From Alistipes megaguti (lineage in GTDB: Bacteria; Bacteroidota; Bacteroidia; Bacteroidales; Rikenellaceae): DNA of 64,000 nucleotides. Below, piece by piece: positions 51,653 through 59,918 of the stretch. Positions within the stretch are counted from its first letter, which is position 1; each line of letters opens with the position of its first letter. Below the pieces are notes generated by a model. It did not search any database. It was not told the origin of the DNA and saw only the letters and a list, made by a program, of their open reading frames with translations. The stretch lies in assembly GCF_900604385.1 (NCBI RefSeq), contig NZ_LR027382.1, positions 62,001-126,000 on the forward strand, written 5' to 3'. The translations under genes and the position numbers were made by a program.

Positions 51653-52179
51653 CGCTCGAGGGGGAGCTGATCCGGCTGCGGGCCGTCGAACCCGAGGATG
51701 CCGAACTGATCCACACGTGGGAGAACGACCCGGACGTCTGGGCCGTCAGCGGCACCACGGAACCCTTCTCGCATGAACAGATCCGGCAATTCGTTGAGCG
51801 GCAATTGCAGGGCGGAGATCTCTTCCGCACCGGTCAGTTGCGCCTGATGATCGAGGTACCGGAGAGGTCCCGCACGATCGGGACGCTCGACCTGTTCGAA
51901 TACGACCCGTTGCACGGACGCGCCGGACTGGGAATCCTGATCTACGACGCAGAGCAACGGGGCAGAGGGTATGCAGCCGATGCCGTAGAGACATTCTGCC
52001 GTTATGCACGCGAGGGGTTGCGGATGCACCAGTTGTGGTGCAACGTCGGAGCCGACAACGCGGCAAGCCTCGGACTCTTCCGCAAACTGGGATTCCGGGA
52101 GGTTGGCACGAAACGCGACTGGCTCTGGACGCCCGACGGCTACCGCGATGAGATCCTCTTCCAGAAAATCCTCGACTGA
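51649..52179 (+). CDS. GNAT-family N-acetyltransferase (RimJ/RimL type)
   Basis: The 176-residue protein starts at an ATG overlapping the repressor stop by 4 nt, so it is translationally coupled. MTLEGELIRLRAVEPEDAELIHTWEND is the typical start of this acetyltransferase_3 group. The acetyl-CoA site lies in GLGILIYDAEQRGRGYAADAVE, and the C-terminal ADNAASLGLFRKLGFREVG is the conserved end. The substrate (an amino acid, a protein N-terminus or a small amine) cannot be told. Confidence 0.88.
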   Translation: MTLEGELIRLRAVEPEDAELIHTWENDPDVWAVSGTTEPFSHEQIRQFVERQLQGGDLFRTGQLRLMIEVPERSRTIGTLDLFEYDPLHGRAGLGILIYDAEQRGRGYAADAVETFCRYAREGLRMHQLWCNVGADNAASLGLFRKLGFREVGTKRDWLWTPDGYRDEILFQKILD

Positions 52180-52219
52180 CCGGAGGGAGGGGAAGTGGAG
52201 CGGAAAAACTCGCGGTCCC

Positions 52220-52304
52220 GGCCGACAGCATCAGAAACAGATGCGGCCGACAGCATCAGAACCAGACGCGGCCGACAAAATCGGGAACAGACGCGGCCGA
52301 CAGC
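52220..52304. repeat. 25-bp tandem repeat, 3.4 copies
   Basis: Units starting GGCCGACAGCATCAGAA begin at 52220, 52245 and 52270, each exactly 25 bp with a few substitutions; a partial fourth starts at 52295. They lie between the GNAT stop and the terminator, outside any gene. Confidence 0.85.
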
Positions 52305-52347
52305 GGCACATGGAGTTCCGAAACCGATGACAGATATACAGAGAGAC

Positions 52348-52382
52348 AAAAAAATCCCGACCTCACAAGGGTCGGGATTTTT
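52348..52382. terminator. Bidirectional terminator between the GNAT gene and galK
   Basis: AAAATCCCGACC and GGTCGGGATTTT pair around a 6-nt loop, with A and T runs outside, between convergent stops at 52179 and 52403. Confidence 0.85.
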
Positions 52383-52402
52383 CATTGCCACACGGCGCAG
52401 GA

Positions 52403-53539
52403 CTACTCCAGGCGACGCGAACCGTCGGAGATCACCACGTCGTAGATCTTCGGTTCATGACCATACTTGGCATTGAACTTCTCTTTGGCCGTAGCGATGA
52501 AATGGTCGTAGAGCGAGTTCTTCACCAGATTGATCGTGCAACCGCCGAATCCGCCGCCCATGATGCGCGAACCCGTCACACCGCACTCCTCGGCCACCTC
52601 AACCAGGAAGTCCAGCTCTTCGCACGACACTTCGTAATCCTTCGACATGCCCCAGTGGGTCTCGTACATGCGTTTGCCTACGGTCTCGTAGTCGCCCTTC
52701 TCCAGCGCATCGCAGACATCCAGCACACGACGCTCCTCGCCGATCACGTAGCGGGCCCGCTTGTAATCCTCTTCGGAGATCTTCTCCTTGATGGCATCGA
52801 GCTGCTCCATCGTGGCGCCGCGCAGGAACTCCTGTCCCAGGGCCTTGGCCACCCGCTCGCACGAAGCCCGGCGATCGTTGTAGGGCGACCCCACGAGTTC
52901 GTGTTTCACACGCGAATCCACCAGCACGAGGCGGTAATCCTTCGGATCGAACGGGAAATAGGCATACTCAAGCGAACGGCAGTCCAGACGGATCAGATTG
53001 CCCTTCTTGCCGAAGACCGAGGCAAACTGGTCCATGATACCGCAGTTCACACCGCAATAGTTATGCTCGGTAGCCTGGCCGATCTTGGCCAGTTCGAACT
53101 TGTCGATGCCGCAGTGGAAAAGGTCGTTCAGCGCAAAGGCGAAGGTCGACTCCAAAGCCGCCGACGACGACATGCCGGCACCCAGAGGCACATCTCCGGC
53201 AAACACCGTGTCGAAACCGCCGATTACGCCGCCGCGTTTCTGCACCTCGCGGCAAACGCCGAAGATATAGTGAGCCCAGCTTTCGGCCGGTTTGTCCTCC
53301 TCGCGGAGTCCGAATTCGGAGCGCTCGTTCAGGTCAAGGGCAAAGGCGCGCACCTTGTCCGTTCCGTTGAGGCGGATGGCGGCCACGATCCCCTTGTCGA
53401 CAGCTCCCGGGAAAACGAAACCTCCGTTGTAGTCGGTATGCTCGCCGATGAGGTTGATACGTCCGGGCGAGGTGAAGAGAATGGCTCCGTCGCCGAACAG
53501 TTCGCTGAACTTGCTGCTTACTTTTTCTTTCATGCTCAT
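52403..53539 (-). CDS. galK: Galactokinase
   Basis: The 378-residue GHMP kinase phosphorylates galactose at C1. The galactokinase signature GRINLIGEHTDYNGGFV is near the N-terminus, the ATP loop is PLGAGMSSSAALE, and the C-terminal GGGFGGCTINLV is present. I start at MSMKEKVSSKF (53539; Met at 53533 is also possible); the frame continues upstream but without homology-like sequence. It is a monocistronic gene here, with no galE/T/M neighbours. Confidence 0.95.
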   Translation of the reverse strand: MSMKEKVSSKFSELFGDGAILFTSPGRINLIGEHTDYNGGFVFPGAVDKGIVAAIRLNGTDKVRAFALDLNERSEFGLREEDKPAESWAHYIFGVCREVQKRGGVIGGFDTVFAGDVPLGAGMSSSAALESTFAFALNDLFHCGIDKFELAKIGQATEHNYCGVNCGIMDQFASVFGKKGNLIRLDCRSLEYAYFPFDPKDYRLVLVDSRVKHELVGSPYNDRRASCERVAKALGQEFLRGATMEQLDAIKEKISEEDYKRARYVIGEERRVLDVCDALEKGDYETVGKRMYETHWGMSKDYEVSCEELDFLVEVAEECGVTGSRIMGGGFGGCTINLVKNSLYDHFIATAKEKFNAKYGHEPKIYDVVISDGSRRLE

Positions 53540-53710
53540 GGTTCTATCGTAGTTTTTAAGTGATTCGAATTGTACGAAGATAGTAAAAAATCTGCAGTTT
53601 CGTATATTTTCCCGTGCCAAATAATCATAAACAAGATTCAACCCAAAGACGGAGCGACAGCCGGGGAGAGTGACAAAGGTGTGAAAAAGCGGCGAACAGC
53701 AGGTTTCGAC

Positions 53711-53740
53711 TTGTAATCCCGGAAATATTCGTTACCTTTG
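53711..53740 (+). promoter_or_regulatory. Promoter of the glycerophosphodiesterase gene
   Basis: TTG at 53711-53713, a 19-nt spacer and TACCTTTG at 53733-53740, 44 nt before the ATG. Confidence 0.7.
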
Positions 53741-53784
53741 TATATATTTCATTTCAAAAGCACCAACTTTAACTTTTCTGCGAT

Positions 53785-54549
53785 ATGCTCAAACCTCTTA
53801 CCCTGACCGCCGCCCTGCTGTTTGCCGGGGGCGTCGCTGCAGCCCAACCCAAAGTCATTGCCCACCGGGGCTACTGGACCCTCCCGGGTTCGGCTCAGAA
53901 TTCGCTGGCTTCGTTCAGCAAAGCCGATTCGGTCGGAGTCTTCGGTTCGGAGATCGACGTCTGGCTCACCTCCGACAACCGTCTGATCGTCAACCACGAC
54001 CGTGTCTTCAAGGGGACCGACATCGACATGGAGCGCGACAAGGCCAACCTGATCACGCAAATAGTCCTGCCCAACGGCGAACGCATCCCGACGCTGGACG
54101 CCTATCTCAAACTGGTCGCCTCGAAGCCCGACACTCGGCTGATTCTCGAGATGAAGTCGCTTTCGGACCTCAACCGTGAGGATCTGGCCGCCCGGAAGAT
54201 CGCCCAGGCGCTGCGCAAACACAACCTGCTGGAGCGCACCGACATCATCGCCTTCTCGATCAACGCCTGTCTGGCCTTCAAGAAGCTGCTCCCCGATACG
54301 AAAATCTACTACCTGAACGGCGATCTGCCGCCCAAGAGCATCAAGGCGCTGGGGCTGGCCGGCATCGACTACTCGATGGGGGCGCTGCGCCGGAATCCCC
54401 AATGGATCAAGCAGGCCCACGACCTCGGGCTGGAGGTCAACGTCTGGACGGTGGACTCGGAAGAGGATCTGAAATACTTCATCGAACAGGGCGTGGACTA
54501 CATCACGACGAACTACCCCGAACGGCTGCAGACCCTGCTGAAGGAGTAG
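53785..54549 (+). CDS. Glycerophosphodiester phosphodiesterase, secreted
   Basis: The 254-residue protein has a cleavable signal peptide (1-20, GGVAAAQ) and a GDPD TIM barrel. Catalytic His27-Arg28 sit in AHRGYW, the metal acids in GSEIDVWL, and the second His in VNHDRVF. A C-terminal VNVWTVDSEEDLKYFIEQGVDYITTNYP completes the fold. It releases glycerol-3-phosphate from phospholipid-derived diesters in the periplasm, supplying the GlpT-type transporter encoded 1.2 kb downstream. The regulator gene between them is on the opposite strand. Confidence 0.93.
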   Translation: MLKPLTLTAALLFAGGVAAAQPKVIAHRGYWTLPGSAQNSLASFSKADSVGVFGSEIDVWLTSDNRLIVNHDRVFKGTDIDMERDKANLITQIVLPNGERIPTLDAYLKLVASKPDTRLILEMKSLSDLNREDLAARKIAQALRKHNLLERTDIIAFSINACLAFKKLLPDTKIYYLNGDLPPKSIKALGLAGIDYSMGALRRNPQWIKQAHDLGLEVNVWTVDSEEDLKYFIEQGVDYITTNYPERLQTLLKE

Positions 54550-54569
54550 AACAACCGGAATTCAAAATA

Positions 54570-54596
54570 AGAGCGGCTGATGCGGCCGCTCTTTTT
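54570..54596 (+). terminator. Terminator after the glycerophosphodiesterase gene
   Basis: AGAGCGGC and GCCGCTCT pair around a 7-nt loop and are followed by TTTTT. Confidence 0.8.
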
Positions 54597-54632
54597 CATA
54601 TCCTGTTTCCTGCACCGGTCAAGAGCAGACGC

Positions 54633-54756
54633 CCGGGATTCCGACCGTCAAGGCTCCACAACCCGGGATTGCGACCGTCTCAAGGCCCCACAACCCGAGA
54701 TTGCGACCGTCTCAAGGCCCCACAATCCGGAATCCCGACCGTCAAGGCTCCACAAC
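54633..54756. repeat. 30/32-bp tandem repeat array, four copies
   Basis: Four head-to-tail units with core CCGGGATTSCGACCGTC..AAGGCYCCACAAC run at 54633-54662 (30 bp), 54663-54694 (32), 54695-54726 (32) and 54727-54756 (30). The outer two are the 30-bp form and the inner two carry an extra CT. The last unit supplies the final codons and stop of the DeoR-type gene. Confidence 0.9.
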
Positions 54757-55536
54757 CGTCACCTCCACCCCGCGCTCACGCAACCGGTCCAGATAGAGCG
54801 GTTGAATGCCGCTGTCGGTAATGATCCGGTCGACGGCCTCCAGATCGCAGATCTTGCTGAAGCCCCGACGCCCGAACTTCGAACTGTCGGCCAGCACAAC
54901 GACCTTCTGTGCCGCCTGAATCATGGCGTTGTTGAGCGAAGCCTCGAGCATGTTGGTGGTCGTCAGTCCGAATTCGAGGTCCAGTCCGTCGACCCCGATG
55001 AAGAGTTTGCTGCAGTTGAAATTGCGCAGCATCGACTCGGCAAAGGGCCCGACCACCGAAACCGAACTGCTGCGGGTGATGCCGCCCAGCTGGATAACGT
55101 CGACATCGGGCTCCTGCGAGAGGATCCGCGTCACGGGCACGGCGGCCGTAATGACCGTCAAATGGCCCTTGGGACGAATCTCCCGGGCCAGGAAGGCCAT
55201 GGTCGTTCCCGAGGCGATGATGATCGAATCGTCGGGGGAGATCAACGCGGCGGCCGCGGCGCCGATAGCCCGTTTCTCGGCCACGTTCTTCTTCTCCTTC
55301 TCATTGACGTGACGATCGCTGATATAGGGACTGATCAGAATGGCGCTGCCATGCGTTCGATAGAGCTTCTTCTGTTGCTCGAGATAGGAGAGGTCCTTGC
55401 GGATGGTCACCTCCGACACGCGGAAGAGTTCGGAGAGCTGGGTCACCGAAATCGATCCGTTCTGCTGCAGAAGGGCCAGAATCCGGCTGTGACGCTCCGG
55501 CAGGCTCAACAAGGGTTCTTCACCAGGTTTATTCAT
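54742..55536 (-). CDS. DeoR/GlpR-family transcriptional regulator
   Basis: The 264-residue protein has an N-terminal DeoR helix-turn-helix (about 12-68: RHSRILALLQQNGSISVTQLSELF then VSEVTIRKDLSYLEQ) and a C-terminal sugar-phosphate sensor domain (IIIASGTTMAFLAREI, VIQLGGITRSSSVSVVGP, KLFIGVDGLDLEFGLTT). It is divergent from the GlpT-type transporter gene and convergent with the phosphodiesterase gene, so glycerol-3-phosphate is the likely inducer. Its last four codons and stop lie within a tandem repeat, so the C-terminus may vary between strains. Confidence 0.9.
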   Translation of the reverse strand: MNKPGEEPLLSLPERHSRILALLQQNGSISVTQLSELFRVSEVTIRKDLSYLEQQKKLYRTHGSAILISPYISDRHVNEKEKKNVAEKRAIGAAAAALISPDDSIIIASGTTMAFLAREIRPKGHLTVITAAVPVTRILSQEPDVDVIQLGGITRSSSVSVVGPFAESMLRNFNCSKLFIGVDGLDLEFGLTTTNMLEASLNNAMIQAAQKVVVLADSSKFGRRGFSKICDLEAVDRIITDSGIQPLYLDRLRERGVEVTVVEP

Positions 55537-55762
55537 GGGTGATGGTCTGTTTTATGAAGACAATATACAAAAAATATCCCGAAAAACATGAACAAAATCA
55601 AGAAAACAACCAATACAACTGACGTTGAAGACCATCCGGATGATTTCAAAATAAAAGACACTTCGTTTTGATATTACGAAAAACATTCGTATTTTTGTTG
55701 CGAAACGAAATAACCCCGGCGGCCGAACTTCCCGTCCCGCTGCCACCCGAACCTTAACTACC
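55537..55762. promoter_or_regulatory. Divergent glpR-glpT control region with TTCG-box operators
   Basis: A promoter toward glpT is seen as TTG 55668-55670, a 19-nt spacer and TATTTTTG 55690-55697. Around it are repeated TTCG/CGAA boxes: TTCGTTTT (55663), an exact inverted repeat ACGAA-N5-TTCGT (55676-55690) overlapping the -7 element, and GCGAAACGAAA (about 55700). DeoR-family repressors, GlpR included, bind such boxes, so repression of glpT by the adjacent regulator is likely. The rest of the region is AT-rich without genes. Confidence 0.65.
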
Positions 55763-57151
55763 ATGTGGAAACTGCTGCAACCGCCTGCCTATAAGGCGGA
55801 AATGCCTGCCGACCAGATCGACCGCAAATACCACAAGCTGCGTCTGCAGGTCTTCATCGGCATCTTTATCGGTTATGCGGGATTCTATCTCGTCCGCAAA
55901 AACTTCTCGATGGCCATTCCCGAGTTGGCCGCCCTGGGCTTCGACACCAGCGAGCTGAGCATCGTCCTGTCGATGAACGCCGTGGCTTACGCCCTGTCGA
56001 AATTCCTCATGGGCAGCGTCTCCGACCGCAGCAACGCCCGGGTCTTCCTGCCGCTCGGACTGATTCTCACGGCCCTCTCGATGATGTTCATGATCGTCCC
56101 GGTGACGCTGCTCGGTCCCGAGCACAAACAGCTCGCCATCATCATCATGGCCATTCTGAACTTCCTGGTCGGATGGTTCAACGGCATGGGCTGGCCCCCG
56201 TGCGGACGGGTCATGACCCACTGGTTCTCGCAGAACGAACGTGGCACGAAGATGTCCATCTGGAACTGCGCCCACAACGTCGGCGGAGCCCTCGTCGGAC
56301 CGATGGCCGTCTACGGAGCGCTGTGGTTCGGGTCGTGGTTCTACGGCGCGCAGTCGGAGCTCTACTTCCTGATCGGCACCTATCTCTTCCCGGCCGTCGT
56401 GGCCATCTTCATCGCCCTGCTGGCCTACGTCATGATCCGCGATACGCCGCAGTCGTGCAGCCTGCCCTCCGTGGAGAAGTGGCGCAACGACTTCCCGAAA
56501 AACTACAGTGCCAAGCAGGAGGAGGTGCTCACCACCCGGGAGATCTTCTTCAAATATGTCCTCAACAACAAGCTGCTGTGGTTCATCGCCATCGCCAACG
56601 CCTTCGTCTACATGGTACGCTACGGCTGTCTGGACTGGGCCCCGACCTATCTGCGCGAAGCCCAGGGCTACGACATCAAGCAGGCCGGCTGGGCCTACTT
56701 CGCCTATGAGTTCGCGGCCATCCCGGGGACGCTGATCTGCGGGTGGATGAGCGACCATCTCTTCCACGGACGCCGCGCCCTGCCCACGATTCTCTTCATG
56801 GCCATCGTCGCGGTCTTCATCCTCCTCTACTGGCAGTTCTCGTCGAATTACGTCATCGTCACCATGTCGCTCATCGCCATCGGCTTCTTCATCTACGGCC
56901 CGGTGATGCTCATCGGCGTGCAGGCCCTCGACCTGGCACCGAAAAATGCCGCCGGAACCGCAGCCGGATTGACCGGATTCTTCGGATACTTCCTCGGAAC
57001 GGCCATTCTGGCCAACATCGTGCTGGGAACGGTGGCCGACCGGGCCGGCTGGGACTGGACCTTCGTGCTGCTGATCGGCGCCTGTCTGCTGGCCATTCTC
57101 TTCATGGCCTTCACCTACCGCAAGGAGAAAGAGCGCGACAAAAACCGCTGA
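55763..57151 (+). CDS. glpT: Glycerol-3-phosphate transporter-like MFS permease
   Basis: The 462-residue organophosphate:phosphate antiporter family protein has twelve hydrophobic segments. N-terminal YHKLRLQVFIGIFIGYAGFYLVRKNFSMAIPEL is the GlpT/UhpT signature, and NGMGWPPCGRVMTHWF is the conserved loop after TM4. A central cytoplasmic loop (about 235-275) separates the two halves. Neighbouring GlpR-type and phosphodiesterase genes support glycerol-3-phosphate as substrate; hexose phosphate cannot be excluded. Confidence 0.92.
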   Translation: MWKLLQPPAYKAEMPADQIDRKYHKLRLQVFIGIFIGYAGFYLVRKNFSMAIPELAALGFDTSELSIVLSMNAVAYALSKFLMGSVSDRSNARVFLPLGLILTALSMMFMIVPVTLLGPEHKQLAIIIMAILNFLVGWFNGMGWPPCGRVMTHWFSQNERGTKMSIWNCAHNVGGALVGPMAVYGALWFGSWFYGAQSELYFLIGTYLFPAVVAIFIALLAYVMIRDTPQSCSLPSVEKWRNDFPKNYSAKQEEVLTTREIFFKYVLNNKLLWFIAIANAFVYMVRYGCLDWAPTYLREAQGYDIKQAGWAYFAYEFAAIPGTLICGWMSDHLFHGRRALPTILFMAIVAVFILLYWQFSSNYVIVTMSLIAIGFFIYGPVMLIGVQALDLAPKNAAGTAAGLTGFFGYFLGTAILANIVLGTVADRAGWDWTFVLLIGACLLAILFMAFTYRKEKERDKNR

Positions 57152-57197
57152 CACGGCCGCCGCACAACACGTCTCCGGCAAACCGACTGATACGCGA

Positions 57198-57229
57198 AAG
57201 CCTCCCGACGCACCGTCGGGAGGCTTTTT
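57198..57229 (+). terminator. Terminator after glpT
   Basis: AAGCCTCCCGAC and GTCGGGAGGCTT pair around a 5-nt loop and are followed by TTT. A run of nine G follows at 57244-57252. Confidence 0.85.
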
Positions 57230-57365
57230 CGTGGATTTTTTGAGGGGGGGGGTGAATCGGCGGGGAAACCCGGCAAGAAAGAGACGAGAGGACAAACGGA
57301 AAGGAGCCGGCAGGAGTTGGCAGGGAGAAACAGGCAGGGCCGAGCCGGTGGAAAGAACCGGTGGA

Positions 57366-57995
57366 TCAGAGGATCGTATAGCGCCGCAGCTCACGGCTGA
57401 GTTCCTTCTCGCGGCCGCCGGTCAGACGGTCGAGCAGAGCATGGAAACGCGGCGAATGGTTGTGGTGGACCGTATGGCAAAGCTCGTGCAGGATGACAAA
57501 ATCCCGCAGCACCTCGGGCAGCGTCATCAGGTAGAGGCTCAACGAGATGTGGTTCTGTCCCGAACAACTCCCCCACTTCGTGCGCGAAGCACGGATCGAG
57601 AGTTTTTCGTAACGCAGCCCCGTTGCGGCCGAAAGCCGGGCAATACGCTCCGGGAGGTCCTCCCTGGCGGCCCGGCGTAACTCCTCGATGCGGGTTTTCT
57701 GCTCCGCGGGCGGGAGTTGTGGCGGCAGGGCGGCACGTCTGCGGGCCAGCCGCTCCCGGGTGGCGAGAATCCAGTCGGCCTTCTCGTCGAGGAACGCCAG
57801 CGCCCGCCGCCGCGACACCCCGAAGGGGTAGGCGAGCCGCACGGCTCCCGTGGCCCGCACGCGAATCGAAACCCGCCGGGCCCGGGGTGACTGCGCAAGG
57901 GTCACCTCTCCCAGACGCGGATGGTCGATCACCTCGGTTATTTCAACCCGTCCGGCGCGCCCTGCCGCCCCGCTCTTCCGGCCCCAACCGATCAT
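57366..57995 (-). CDS. YgjP/M48-like zinc metalloprotease domain protein
   Basis: The 209-residue protein starts at MIGWGRKS, whose ATG overlaps the upstream stop (ATGA); a GTG/ATG slightly earlier is also in frame. The DUF45 family core is complete: KWGSCSGQNHISLSLYLM, then the zinc motif HELCHTVHHNHSPRFHALL. The fold is that of a SprT/WSS1-like mini-protease. It is translationally coupled to the DUF4153 membrane protein gene. Physiological substrates are unknown. Confidence 0.88.
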   Translation of the reverse strand: MIGWGRKSGAAGRAGRVEITEVIDHPRLGEVTLAQSPRARRVSIRVRATGAVRLAYPFGVSRRRALAFLDEKADWILATRERLARRRAALPPQLPPAEQKTRIEELRRAAREDLPERIARLSAATGLRYEKLSIRASRTKWGSCSGQNHISLSLYLMTLPEVLRDFVILHELCHTVHHNHSPRFHALLDRLTGGREKELSRELRRYTIL

Positions 57996-59719
57996 CGCAA
58001 CCACAGGGAATGCACCGAGAGCGAGTTAATGACATCAACCGAGTCGCGACGCTCTACCGAAAGCTGTTCGAAGAGGATCCGGCACCGTTCGTCGCGATAA
58101 TCCAACAGCCGCAGCGTCTGTTCGCGGGTCAGCGCCACACCCGCCGCAGGGTCGAATCCGCTTGCCGACAGCTGCTTTTGCAACAGTTCCGCCAACGGGA
58201 TCTCCACGACAGGCTGCCGCTCCCCGACCCGGAAGCGCAGCGTATCGTTCTCGATGATGCAGCTCTCGGGATTCCAGACGGACAGATTGACATAACAGCG
58301 CGTGTAACGACCGTCGACCTCGAACCGGGCGTTGTGGGGCAGATAAGCCTCCACGGAGGAGGATGGCGAAATGGTATCCGCAACAGTCTGCGTCCACCCC
58401 CATTGCACGTAGTCGCGCATCGTCTCGGGGAGGGTGGCCACCCAGTCGTCCGTGGAGCGAAGGCCGAAGCGGGCAAACGTGGCGCTGTCGCGTTCGACAT
58501 ACTGCAGCGCCTCATACAGCTCGCGGAACTCCTTGCGGCGGGCCGTATCGGCCATCGCGACGGGAGCGAGCGAGAGGTGTCCCCGTTCGTCGAGACGCCC
58601 CAGCGCGGAGGCAAGGCGTTCGACACGCCGCGTCTGCGACTGCAGGGCCCTGCGTTCGGGCTCCAGAGCCGGAATGTAGGCCACCGCGGCAAAGACCGCC
58701 ATGGCGAAGAGCACCACCCAGAGGTAACGCCCCGCACGGCGCCAGAGGAAGAGCCCGATGCAGAAGGTCATCACCACGCCGCAGGCCACAAGATAGATGC
58801 GCGGCACGGTCAGTCCGTACTCACCGACACGCCGCACCCCCCCGACCCAGAACAACACGAGAATGGGCAGCGACACGAGGCTGAAACGGTCGTAGAACCA
58901 GTCGAAGGTGCGTTTGGCCAGAGGCAGCCGCAGCGCCTTGACCAACAGGGTCGCTATCGTGAATCCGAAGACCAGATAGGCCACCCCGCCCTCGGGCAGC
59001 GACCACGTCACGAGGATCTTCAACAGATAGAGGTAGAGGACGGCGGCATAGATGACGACGGCCGGCGTGATGATTCCGTTCATCAGCACCTCCAGGACGC
59101 GCGACGAGCCCACGCGGGCCTCCTCCCAGCGGTCGAGCATCATCAGGAAGAGGGCCGGGACGGCGAAGAACTGCACGACGACGAGGAGATCCGTCGTCAA
59201 GCGCATGACCCAGCGGGCTTCGGCGAATCCGAAGATGTAGGCCGCCGACCAGAGGATCGCCTCGAAGAGTCCGTAGGCGACATAGGCGAAGAGCATGGCC
59301 AGCACCGCCGCCCGCAGACAGACCAGCGCGTCGGCTACGAAACGGTCGTTTGCCGCGGCCCGGCGCGAGGCCAGCAGCGCCAACGGCGTGAGGATGGCCA
59401 GCGTGATGACCGCCTGCGCAGACTCCAGCCATCCGGCGAGCCCCGACCAGAGGTACAACGGCACCAGCGGGACCCATGCTACCCAGTAGATGCGGCGCCA
59501 TACGGTCTGCCCGGCCAGCCGGTTGACCACCAGCAGCAACAGGGCGCCCCACCCCATCACCACCAGACGCGCGGCAGGGGGTTCGTGCCCGGTTTCATAG
59601 CTGACGATCAGCGTCACGGTGAGTGCCAGCAGCAGAAGCAGCTCCAACGGATGACGGCGCACAACGGTTTGAAGCCCCTCGCGGAGCTCCTTCAATCGGG
59701 TACGGAAATTCCATTTCAT
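57992..59719 (-). CDS. DUF4153-family multi-pass membrane protein
   Basis: The 575-residue protein starts at MKWNFRTRLKEL. About twelve hydrophobic segments occupy residues 20-375 (for example LELLLLLALTVTLIVSY, AVITLAILTPLALLAS, IYLVACGVVMTFCIGLFLW), followed by a soluble C-terminal part of about 200 residues. It matches the DUF4153 pattern common in Bacteroidetes. The function is not known. Its gene runs directly into the metalloprotease gene with a 4-nt overlap, hinting at joint action. Confidence 0.82.
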   Translation of the reverse strand: MKWNFRTRLKELREGLQTVVRRHPLELLLLLALTVTLIVSYETGHEPPAARLVVMGWGALLLLVVNRLAGQTVWRRIYWVAWVPLVPLYLWSGLAGWLESAQAVITLAILTPLALLASRRAAANDRFVADALVCLRAAVLAMLFAYVAYGLFEAILWSAAYIFGFAEARWVMRLTTDLLVVVQFFAVPALFLMMLDRWEEARVGSSRVLEVLMNGIITPAVVIYAAVLYLYLLKILVTWSLPEGGVAYLVFGFTIATLLVKALRLPLAKRTFDWFYDRFSLVSLPILVLFWVGGVRRVGEYGLTVPRIYLVACGVVMTFCIGLFLWRRAGRYLWVVLFAMAVFAAVAYIPALEPERRALQSQTRRVERLASALGRLDERGHLSLAPVAMADTARRKEFRELYEALQYVERDSATFARFGLRSTDDWVATLPETMRDYVQWGWTQTVADTISPSSSVEAYLPHNARFEVDGRYTRCYVNLSVWNPESCIIENDTLRFRVGERQPVVEIPLAELLQKQLSASGFDPAAGVALTREQTLRLLDYRDERCRILFEQLSVERRDSVDVINSLSVHSLWLR

Positions 59720-59846
59720 GGCTATGTTTTTTATGATGGCACGAAATGAGGCTTCAAACGGAGCGACCGGTCCACAGCCGAACGTCGGCAAATCACGGCT
59801 CCCGACACGGCGCGGCTCCCGGCAACACAACGCCCGGCAGGACGGC

Positions 59847-59906
59847 GGCGGCTGGCTCCACGGCGGCTGGCTCCACGGCGGCTGGCTCCACGGCGGCAGG
59901 CTCCCG
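59847..59906. repeat. 15-bp tandem repeat, four copies
   Basis: Three identical units GGCGGCTGGCTCCAC at 59847, 59862 and 59877, and a degenerate fourth at 59892. They lie in the gap between the rlmB stop (59919) and the DUF4153 start (59719). Confidence 0.9.
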
Positions 59907-59918
59907 GCGGGCCGTAGT

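Noticed and set aside
54633..54756. Tandem array as a CRISPR
   Set aside because: The units abut directly without unique spacers, and no cas genes are present.
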